A stretch of 64,000 bases of DNA from JL08 sp963765555 (GTDB lineage Bacteria; Pseudomonadota; Alphaproteobacteria; Rhodobacterales; Rhodobacteraceae), in assembly GCA_963765555.1 (NCBI GenBank), contig CAVXWX010000005.1, positions 186,001-250,000 of the forward strand, given 5' to 3'. Numbering within the stretch: position 1 is the stretch's first letter; each line of letters starts with the position of its first letter. The translations under genes were made by a program, and so were the position numbers. Positions 7,843-15,843 of this stretch are shown piece after piece. The notes under the pieces are model-generated. The model was not told the origin of the DNA and made no database searches. It was given only the letters and a program-made list of their open reading frames with translations.

Positions 7843-9327
7843 ATGATAAAATTTTCTGACCTGAACCTGAATCCAAAGGTTTTAAAAGCAATTGACGAAG
7901 CCGGGTATGAAACCCCGACACCGATTCAGGCGGGTGCAATTCCCGCGGCCTTGGAAGGCCGTGATGTTTTGGGCATCGCCCAGACCGGGACCGGTAAGAC
8001 GGCAAGTTTCGTGCTTCCGATGATCACCCTGCTTGCGCGGGGCCGTGCGCGGGCGCGCATGCCGCGGTCTTTGGTGCTGTGCCCGACACGAGAGCTTGCC
8101 GCACAAGTTGCTGAAAACTTCGACACTTACACAAAACACTTGAAGTTGACCAAGGCGCTGCTGATCGGCGGCGTTTCCTTCAAGGAACAGGATATGCTGA
8201 TTGATCGGGGTGTGGATGTTCTGATTGCCACCCCCGGTCGTCTGCTGGATCATTTCGAGCGCGGCAAACTGTTGCTGACCGGTGTTCAGATCATGGTCGT
8301 GGATGAAGCCGACAGAATGCTGGACATGGGGTTTATCCCCGATATCGAACGTATCTTCAGCCTGACACCGTTCACCCGCCAAACCTTGTTTTTCAGTGCC
8401 ACCATGGCACCCGAGATCGAGCGGATCACAAACACCTTTCTGTCGGCCCCTGCCCGCGTGGAAGTGGCGCGTCAGGCCACAACCGGCGAAAACATCGAAC
8501 AGGGCGTTCTGATGTTCAAGGGCAGCCGGAAAGACCGCGAGCCAAGCGAAAAGCGGGATGCCTTGCGCGCATTGATCGACGCCGAAGGCGACAAGTGCAC
8601 AAACGCCATTATCTTCTGCAACCGAAAATCGGATGTGGATATCGTTTCCAAGTCATTGGCCAAGCACGGCTATGATGCGGCCCCTATTCACGGTGATCTG
8701 GATCAGTCGCAGCGCACCCGCACATTGGACGGATTTCGCGCCGGGACATTGCGGTTTCTGGTGGCATCGGATGTGGCGGCACGCGGCCTTGACGTACCGT
8801 CGGTCAGCCACGTTTTCAATTTCGACGTGCCCAGCCATGCCGAAGATTATGTGCACCGGATCGGTCGGACAGGCCGCGCGGGTCGCGATGGCAAAGCGGT
8901 GATGATCTGCATTCCGCGCGATGAAAAGAACCTCGCCGATATCGAACGGCTCGTGCAAAAGGAAATCCCGCGTCTGGACGACCCGCGCGGAACCAAAGCA
9001 CCTGCCCAAGCGCCCCAGACAAGCACGCCAGAGGCAAAGGGGGATGGCGAGACCAGCGCGCCTAAGAAACGCACACGGTCACGCAAATCGTCGAAACCGG
9101 ACAATGCGACCGACCAAAAGACGGCGCCGGCCAAGGCTTCTGAAACTACTCCGCAAAAACAAGAAAGCGCGGGTGATCAGGACAAGTCTGGCCGCAACAC
9201 CAGAGGTGGGCGCAATCGTAGTTCGAGTCATCGCGACAGTGGCAATAGCCCCGTTGGATTGGGCGATCACATGCCCGGTTTCATCGCGATGAGCTTTGAA
9301 GAGCGCACCGAGAGCGAAACGCCCTAA
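7843..9327 (+). CDS. DEAD-box RNA helicase, RhlE type
   Basis: This ATP-dependent RNA helicase of 494 residues acts in RNA remodelling, ribosome assembly or mRNA decay. Its Q-motif region precedes AQTGTGKT at 46-53, PTRELAAQ near 81, DEAD at 154-157, FFSATMAP near 187 and HRIGRTGRAGR near 343. From about residue 375 the tail is low-complexity and basic, rich in K, T, S, R and G (KKRTRSRKSSK, NTRGGRNRSSSHR), as in RhlE proteins that bind RNA nonspecifically. The start ATG 7843 opens directly on the conserved KFSDLNL. There is no good Shine-Dalgarno outside the leader hairpin. Confidence 0.92.
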   Translation: MIKFSDLNLNPKVLKAIDEAGYETPTPIQAGAIPAALEGRDVLGIAQTGTGKTASFVLPMITLLARGRARARMPRSLVLCPTRELAAQVAENFDTYTKHLKLTKALLIGGVSFKEQDMLIDRGVDVLIATPGRLLDHFERGKLLLTGVQIMVVDEADRMLDMGFIPDIERIFSLTPFTRQTLFFSATMAPEIERITNTFLSAPARVEVARQATTGENIEQGVLMFKGSRKDREPSEKRDALRALIDAEGDKCTNAIIFCNRKSDVDIVSKSLAKHGYDAAPIHGDLDQSQRTRTLDGFRAGTLRFLVASDVAARGLDVPSVSHVFNFDVPSHAEDYVHRIGRTGRAGRDGKAVMICIPRDEKNLADIERLVQKEIPRLDDPRGTKAPAQAPQTSTPEAKGDGETSAPKKRTRSRKSSKPDNATDQKTAPAKASETTPQKQESAGDQDKSGRNTRGGRNRSSSHRDSGNSPVGLGDHMPGFIAMSFEERTESETP

Positions 9328-9621
9328 CCGATCACGCCGGCCGCAAAGAGCTTTTTGCTGCAACAAGAGCACGAAGCGCGCAGCACAAATCGTTCTGGAT
9401 TGTTCGGATCAGTACGGCGATACATCGTGCCCCTGGAAAGACAAACAGGACGGTTATATCGCCGGAACACAACACTATCCAAATTGCACTTGTTCGATCG
9501 CTTGACCGCAAACCGCGACGGCACCTTGTGGTGCCATCGCGCCTTGGCAGATGCGCGGCACGATGCCTTGCCGGAAGACTATCCGATCCATTGAAACAGA
9601 ACCGCAGCCCGTTTGCCCCCG
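9328..9621. other. Intergenic region between convergent rhlE and rnj, no convincing gene
   Basis: About 290 nt separate the stops of two convergent genes. Short open frames exist on the plus strand (9355-9594) and in overlapping frames, some with several Cys codons, but none has a ribosome binding site or a recognisable family. No strong terminator hairpin with a U-tract was seen. Confidence 0.5.
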
Positions 9622-11292
9622 TTAACTCAGACGGCTGACCACGACTGTGACTTCGGGCTTCTTGCCAATCTCGTTCTGGGTGCTTTGGCGCACGATCCGG
9701 CGCAATGCCTCTTCCAGTTTGGCATCATCCGACAGCGTTTTTTCATTCGCGCGGTTCAAAAACTGGCTCAGGTCTTCTTCCAGCACATCCACCAAAGGTG
9801 CACGGCTGCTTCCAACCTCGGCAAGGCCCATGGTTTCGCACCATGCATCGCCCAAAGGTTCGTTTTCATCATCGATGATCACGGTCACGATCACATGCCC
9901 GTTCAACGCCATGCGAATACGGTTGCGCACAACCCCGTCCAACGCGCCGATCTGAACCGTGCCATCCAGATAGGTGCGTCCGGTTTCAATATATTCAGCC
10001 ACCGTTGGCGCGTTCCCGCTCAGGTCGATCATCATGCCGTTCACGGCCACAACGCCCTGCAACCCTTTGCTTGCTGCCAGTTTGACATGTTCGCGCAAAT
10101 GGCGGTGTTCACCGTGCATCGGGATCAGCATCTGCGGCTTGACCAGATCGTGCATCGTTTCCAGATCGGGGCGGTTGGCATGGCCCGACACATGGTAATG
10201 CCCGCCCGAGCTTTCATCGACCACATCCACGCCGATTTCGGAATAGGCGTTCACAATCCGGATGACACCACGTTCGTTGCCGGGAATGGTTTTGGATGAA
10301 AACAGGAAAAGATCACCGTCTTTCATCTGGAACCCCTGATAGGTGCCACGCGCAAGTTGCGCGCTGGCGGCACGCCGTTCGCCTTGGCTGCCGGTGACCA
10401 GCAGCATCAGGTTTTCACGCGGGATGCCCTTGGCATCCTCGGGGCTGACGACGCGGGGAAACCCTGTCAGAACACCGGTTTCAACGGCCGCTTCCACCAT
10501 GCGTTTCATCGCACGGCCCAACAACACGATAGAGCGCCCTGCCCGATCCCCCGCTTCGGCCAGCGTTTTCACGCGGGCCACATTAGAGGCAAATGTCGTG
10601 GCAACGACCATACCATTGGCCGCACTGACCAGTGCTTCGATCTCGGGGCCAACCGACACTTCGGACCTGCCGGCATGGCGCGAAAATACGTTTGTACTGT
10701 CACAGACCAGCGCTTTGACACCCGGTTTGGCCACCTCGGCCCATAATTCGGGATCAAACGGTTCGCCCACGATGGGCGTTTTATCCAGTTTGAAATCACC
10801 GGTATGGATCACGCGCCCATCGGGGCTGTCGATGACAAGCGCCGAACTTTCAGGGATCGAATGCGAGATTGGCAAAAACCCGACAGAAAACGGCCCCGCC
10901 ACGGTTTGCTGGGGCCACGGGGAAACAACGCGCACCGCTTCGGCAGGGTGGCCGTTATCTTCCAATTTGCCGCGTGCGATATTGGCCGTGAACGGGCGTG
11001 CATAGATCGGCGCCTTCAGATCGGCGTAGAAATGCGGCACCGCGCCAACATGGTCTTCATGGGCGTGGGTGATGAATATCGCATCCAGCCGGTCGGCATT
11101 TTGCTTTAGCCACGTCATGTCCGGCAGGATCAGATCAACCCCCGGCGTGCCATCCATATCGGGAAAGGTAACGCCCAGATCGACCAGAATCAGGCGTTCC
11201 TTGCCCGGTTTTCCATAGCCGTAGACATAGGCATTCATACCAATTTCACCCGCCCCGCCGAGGGGAAGGTAAATCAAACGTTCATTGCTCAT
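9622..11292 (-). CDS. rnj: Ribonuclease J
   Basis: The 556-residue metallo-beta-lactamase/beta-CASP nuclease degrades and matures RNA from the 5' end and internally. The zinc ligands are visible in HAHEDH at residues 76-81, then SHSIPES and HTGDFKLD. The beta-CASP block (VCDSTNVFSRHAGRSE) and the C-terminal HxxGHA and PMHGEHRH motifs follow. The length is typical for alphaproteobacterial RNase J. It lies 3 nt downstream of coaX at the far end of the nuo run, so it may be co-transcribed with complex I genes. Confidence 0.95.
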   Translation of the reverse strand: MSNERLIYLPLGGAGEIGMNAYVYGYGKPGKERLILVDLGVTFPDMDGTPGVDLILPDMTWLKQNADRLDAIFITHAHEDHVGAVPHFYADLKAPIYARPFTANIARGKLEDNGHPAEAVRVVSPWPQQTVAGPFSVGFLPISHSIPESSALVIDSPDGRVIHTGDFKLDKTPIVGEPFDPELWAEVAKPGVKALVCDSTNVFSRHAGRSEVSVGPEIEALVSAANGMVVATTFASNVARVKTLAEAGDRAGRSIVLLGRAMKRMVEAAVETGVLTGFPRVVSPEDAKGIPRENLMLLVTGSQGERRAASAQLARGTYQGFQMKDGDLFLFSSKTIPGNERGVIRIVNAYSEIGVDVVDESSGGHYHVSGHANRPDLETMHDLVKPQMLIPMHGEHRHLREHVKLAASKGLQGVVAVNGMMIDLSGNAPTVAEYIETGRTYLDGTVQIGALDGVVRNRIRMALNGHVIVTVIIDDENEPLGDAWCETMGLAEVGSSRAPLVDVLEEDLSQFLNRANEKTLSDDAKLEEALRRIVRQSTQNEIGKKPEVTVVVSRLS

Positions 11293-11295
11293 ACT

Positions 11296-12069
11296 TTAAG
11301 AATTATCCTTGTTATACTTATGTATAACGGTCAGGCCGTGCATGGTCAGATCATCCTGAAAGACGTCGAATAACGCTTCTGTCTGCTGAAACAACGGGGC
11401 AAGACCGCCTGTTGAGATTACGCGCATTTCGCGGGCGCGTTCCGCCTTAATGCGGGCACATATCTCACGAACCAGTCCGACGTAACCCCAAAAAATGCCC
11501 GATTGCATACAGGCAACAGTGTTGGTGCCAACCACGCTTTGCGGTTTGGTGATATCGACATGCGGCAAGGCCGCCGCCGCCTGATGCAGCGCCTCAAGGC
11601 TGAGGTTCACCCCCGGTGCGATCACCCCGCCAACGTAAGCCCCGTCAGTATCGACCACGTCAAAGGTGGTCGCGGTACCAAAATCCACCATGATCAGATC
11701 GCCGCCAAACAAATCAAACCCCGCCACCGTATTGACCAGCCTGTCGGGGCCGACCTGTGTGCCTTCGTCCACCCGCACATCAACAGGCAGCAGGCATTCG
11801 GGCTTTCCAACCACCAAGGGGCGCGTGTTGAAATAGCGATCGGCCAGGACACGCAGGTTGAACACCACGCGCGGCACGGTTGACGAAATGATCATATCGG
11901 TGATCGGTACATCGATGTTCTGCAATTTCATCAGCGTGCTAAGCCAGACATAATACTGGTCCGCTGTGCGCTGCCATTCGGTGGAGGCGCGCCACGTTCC
12001 GATAAACGCCTTTCCGTCCCAGATGGAAAAGACCGTGTTGGTGTTACCGCAGTCAATCGCCAGAAGCAT
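11296..12069 (-). CDS. coaX: Type III pantothenate kinase
   Basis: This kinase carries out the first step of coenzyme A synthesis, phosphorylating pantothenate with ATP. The 257-residue protein has the ASKHA phosphate loop DCGNTNTVFSIWDG near the N-terminus, the DFGTATTFD motif and the GGVIAPGVNLSLEAL segment typical of CoaX. CoaX is the usual pantothenate kinase in this group, and being feedback-resistant it differs from CoaA. It sits between birA (15 nt) and rnj (3 nt) on the same strand. Confidence 0.95.
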   Translation of the reverse strand: MLLAIDCGNTNTVFSIWDGKAFIGTWRASTEWQRTADQYYVWLSTLMKLQNIDVPITDMIISSTVPRVVFNLRVLADRYFNTRPLVVGKPECLLPVDVRVDEGTQVGPDRLVNTVAGFDLFGGDLIMVDFGTATTFDVVDTDGAYVGGVIAPGVNLSLEALHQAAAALPHVDITKPQSVVGTNTVACMQSGIFWGYVGLVREICARIKAERAREMRVISTGGLAPLFQQTEALFDVFQDDLTMHGLTVIHKYNKDNS

Positions 12070-12084
12070 CGCAATGCCCCCCTT

Positions 12085-12846
12085 TCAGAAATAAATCTCG
12101 GCAGCGGGGATCGAAACCGGCCCCGTCGCCGTGCGCAGGACAAGGTTACCCTGCAAGTCTACCGTTTCAAAGGTGCCTGTGGTTTCGCTGGCTGATGTGC
12201 GCGCGGTGATCACCTCGCCCAGACGCGCAGCGCGGTTCAACCACGCGGTGCGGATCGGTTCGAACCCGAAGGTTTCAAACTGGGCTTCATAGGTTGCATA
12301 GGACGCGGCCAGAATGGTCAGAAAATCTTCGGCCCCGACGGCAATGCCCGTTTCAGAGAGCAGCGAAACGGGGCGCACAGCACCAGCTTCAACCGCGTCG
12401 CTGTCGGGGGCTTCTATAAGGTTGACCCCGACGCCAATGGCCAGATAGGCGGCCTGCCCGCCCTGCCCCGCACTTTCCAACAGGATACCGGCCAGCTTGC
12501 CACCGTTCAGCAGAACATCATTGGGCCATTTCAACGCCAACCCCTGCGCGCGTCCCGTTGCGGCTGTAACCGCATCAAACAGCGCCAATGCTGCCACGAA
12601 CGAGCGCAAGGCAATCCGGTCTACGGGGCCGTTGGGGCGCATGACCAGCGTCGCGGCAAGGTTACCAGCAGGGTTGACCCAGGCACGCCCGCGCCGCCCG
12701 CGTGCCGCTGTCTGACGATCGGCCAGTATCCATGTGGGTCCGGTCAGGTGCGGCGCAATGCGCGCCGCTTCGTTCAGGGTGCTGTCAACTTCGGCCAGCC
12801 GATGCAAACCATAACCGGCAGGCCAGACGGGCTGTTCAGTTGACAA
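12085..12846 (-). CDS. birA: Biotin--[acetyl-CoA-carboxylase] ligase (no DNA-binding domain)
   Basis: BirA attaches biotin to carboxyl carrier proteins such as the MccA encoded at 37962-39890. The biotin-binding loop GRRGRAWVNPAGNL and the catalytic KWPNDVLLNGGKLAGILLES segment are present, with a short C-terminal SH3-like domain. There is no N-terminal helix-turn-helix, so it is an enzyme only and not a repressor. The best start is TTG at 12846, which overlaps the nuoN stop by 11 nt; a further upstream ATG at 12879 would add 11 mostly basic residues inside nuoN. The Paracoccus nqo cluster also ends in a BirA-like frame, so the linkage is conserved. Confidence 0.88.
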   Translation of the reverse strand: MSTEQPVWPAGYGLHRLAEVDSTLNEAARIAPHLTGPTWILADRQTAARGRRGRAWVNPAGNLAATLVMRPNGPVDRIALRSFVAALALFDAVTAATGRAQGLALKWPNDVLLNGGKLAGILLESAGQGGQAAYLAIGVGVNLIEAPDSDAVEAGAVRPVSLLSETGIAVGAEDFLTILAASYATYEAQFETFGFEPIRTAWLNRAARLGEVITARTSASETTGTFETVDLQGNLVLRTATGPVSIPAAEIYF

Positions 12847-14279
12847 GCGATGCCGCCGCTGCCGCCGCCGCGCCTTCAACGCCGAACATATTGACGATAC
12901 CCAACAGCATGATCGCGGCAGACGCCATCAGAAAGCCCCACAAGACGGGGGTTGATCCGCTGTCCAACTCGTCGGCGCGGTCTTCGCCGAAATACATGTA
13001 GAACACGATGCGCAGATAATAGAACGCACCGATCACCGACGCGATTACACCGGCAATCGCCAGCCAGACCAGATCAGCCTCGACCGCGGCGCGCAACACA
13101 TAAAGCTTGCCGAAAAAGCCCAGCATCGGCGGCACGCCCGCAAGACTGAACAGCAAGATCAGCAGCGCCAGCGCCTTGCCCGGTTCGCGCTTGGAATACA
13201 TGTTCAGCGACGAAATATCCGTAACCGGCGCACCGTCTTTCTGCATCATCAGGATGAATGCGAAAGTGCCGACATTCATCGTCACATAGATCGCCATATA
13301 GATCAGCAACGCCTGCACCCCAAAGGCGGTACCCGCCGCCAGCCCCATCAGCGCATAGCCCATATGCGCGATCGAGGAATAAGCCATCAGCCGTTTGATA
13401 TTGGTCTGCCCGATCGCGGCAAAAGCCCCCAGAAACATCGAAAGAACAGACAGCAGCGCGATGATCTGGCTCCAGTCCGCTACCGCGCCGCCAAAGGCAT
13501 CATGCATCACGCGCGCAAACAGGCCCATCGCCGCCACTTTGGGGGCGGTGGCAAAAAAGGCCGTGACCGGTGTGGGCGATCCTTCGTAGACATCGGGGGT
13601 CCACATATGGAACGGCACTGCCGACACTTTGAACGCCATACCGGAAATCAGGAACACCAGACCGAACAACAGGCCCAGCGACACTTCGCCATGCACAGCC
13701 GTCTGGATGATGCCACTGAACAGGGTTGTGCCCGCATACCCGTATACCAGCGATGCGCCGTACAGCAGCAAACCGGACGACAACGCGCCCAGAACGAAAT
13801 ATTTCAATCCCGCCTCGGTCGATTTGACCGATGTCGCGGCGCAGGGACGCCACCACATAAAGCGCAAGAGATTGCAGCTCTAGCCCCATATAAAGCGCCA
13901 TCAGGTCGCCCGCGCTGACCATCATCATCATGCCCACAGCGCTCAGCGCCACCAGCAACGGATATTCAAACCGCAGCAGGCCGCGGCGCTGCATGTATTC
14001 CTCGCTCATCACCAGAACGGCCGCGGCAGATAGCAGAATCGTGACCTTGGCAAAGCGGGCAAACCCGTCTTCGATGAACATGCCGTTAAAGGCCACTTGC
14101 GTGCCCTCGCCCGTCATGCCGATCCACAGGGCCAAACCGGCCATCAGCGCCGCCGTCACCCAGACCAGCAGCGGCGCCGCCCCGTCTTTCGAGGTATAGA
14201 CAGCCCCCAACAGGGCCAGCATCGCGTACACGGCCAGTATGATTTCCGGCAGGATAACGTTCAGATCAGCAGCAAGCAT
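12836..14279 (-). pseudogene. nuoN: NADH-quinone oxidoreductase subunit N, frameshifted
   Basis: NuoN is one of the three antiporter-like proton-pumping membrane subunits of complex I. The N-terminal part (from MLAADLNVILPE at 14279) and the C-terminal part (GLKYFVLGALSSG onward) lie in different frames and together give the full family length of about 480 residues. The switch falls after YVVASLRRD: removing one base near 13832 restores the expected RDSVKSTEAGLKYF. Every other motif is intact, including GMAFKVSAVPFHMWTPDVYEG. The gene follows nuoM by 21 nt. I think the frameshift is more likely a sequence error than a loss, but the sequence alone cannot prove this. Confidence 0.88.
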
Positions 14280-14300
14280 GGCCCGGGCCTTCTCTTTCTT

Positions 14301-15843
14301 CTAGTTCGATGCGACCTGGCTGGCGGCATCCGCCGCGGCCAGTGCCGTGTCATAATTGGAAACCAGCGCCTCGACCGAGGGGCCGATGATATCAAGCACC
14401 AGTGCGGGATAGACCCCCAACAGGATCGTCATCACCACAAGCGGCGCGAAAATCGCTTTTTCACGGCGGGTCATATCGGTGATCGATTTCAGGCTTTCCT
14501 TGATCAGATCACCAAACACGACGCGGCGATACAGCCACAGCGCATAAGCGGCCGAGAATATCACGCCGGATGTGGCCACCGCAGCCACCCATGTGTTGAC
14601 CTGGAAGATACCCATCAGCGTCAGGAATTCACCCACAAAGCCGGAGGTGCCCGGAAGGCCGACATTGGCCATGGTGAACAGCATGAAAATCAGCGCATAG
14701 GCCGGCATCCGGTTGACCAGACCGCCATAGGCCTCGATCTCGCGGGTGTGCATCCGGTCATAGATCACACCGACGCACAGGAACAACGCGCCCGAGATAA
14801 AGCCGTGGCTGATCATCTGGAAAATCGCCCCATCCACACCCTGCTGGTTGGCCGCGAAAATTCCCATGGTCACAAATCCCATATGCGCCACCGATGAATA
14901 GGCGATCAGCTTTTTCATATCGTCCTGCACCAGCGCCACCAGCGATGTATAGACAATCGCAATCGCGCTCATCCACAGAACCAGTGGTGTCAGCACTTCG
15001 GACCCGACAGGAAACATTGGCAGGCTGAACCGCAGGAACCCATAGCCGCCCATTTTCAACAGGATCGCGGCCAGAACGACCGATCCCGCCGTCGGGGCCT
15101 GAACGTGCGCATCGGGCAACCATGTGTGCACCGGCCACATCGGCATTTTCACCGCAAAGCTGGCAAAAAACGCAAGGAACAGCAGCGTTTGCATGCCCCC
15201 CACAACATGAATGCCCAGCACTTCAATGTCGCCAAAGGCAAACTGGTGCACCAGCAGCTTTTCAATATCGGTGGTACCCGCATCGGCAAACATGCCGACC
15301 ATGGCGACCAGCATCAGAACCGACCCAAGGAAAGTATAGAGGAAGAATTTGAAGCTGGCGTAGATCCGTTCCTTGCCGCCCCAGATCCCGATGATCAGGA
15401 ACATCGGGATCAATCCGGCCTCGAAGAACAGGTAGAACAACACAAGATCCAGCGCCATGAACACGCCCAGCATCAGCGTTTCCAGCAACAGGAAGGCGAT
15501 CATGTATTCCTTGACGCGGGTATCCACGTTCCACGATGCCGCAATGGTCAGCGGCATGATGAAAGTGGTCAGCATCACGAACAGCACCGAAATGCCGTCA
15601 ACGCCCATTTTGTATTGCAGCCCCAGCAGCCATTCGCCCTGTTCGACAAACTGGAACCCTGTGTCGTTGGGATCAAACTCGGCCAGAATGAACAGCGATA
15701 CGATAAAGGTGGCCGATGTGGCGATCAGGGCCAGCCATTTGGCGTTGCGGTTGCGCCGCCTCGTCGTCACCGCGCAGAAAGACCAAAAGGATCAGCGCGG
15801 CAATTGCCGGAATGAACGTTACAATTGTCAGCAGGTTGTCCAT
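14301..15843 (-). pseudogene. nuoM: NADH-quinone oxidoreductase subunit M, frameshifted near the N-terminus
   Basis: This is a proton-pumping antiporter-like subunit of complex I. The true start is ATG at 15843, overlapping the nuoL stop by one base (TAATG), and gives MDNLLTIVTFIPAIAALILL. After about 30 codons the frame breaks. Removing one base at 15749-15750 (a GG in the plus strand) restores EAAQRNAKWLALIATSATF, and the rest reads through to the stop, for a total of 513 residues. Conserved features include the membrane Glu region (FYLFFEAGLIPMFLIIGIWG) and the HTWLPDAHVQAPTAGSV loop. If only the uninterrupted frame were annotated, the protein would wrongly begin near 15770. Confidence 0.9.

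Noticed and set aside
9355..9594. Open frame on the plus strand after rhlE, and a Cys-containing frame overlapping it
   Set aside because: No start signal, no recognisable family, and mixed codon use in all frames; treated as intergenic.
13500..13840. Separate gene made of the out-of-frame extension of the nuoN N-terminal half
   Set aside because: After the break the translated tail is not conserved; the right frame continues NuoN, so this is one split gene, not two.
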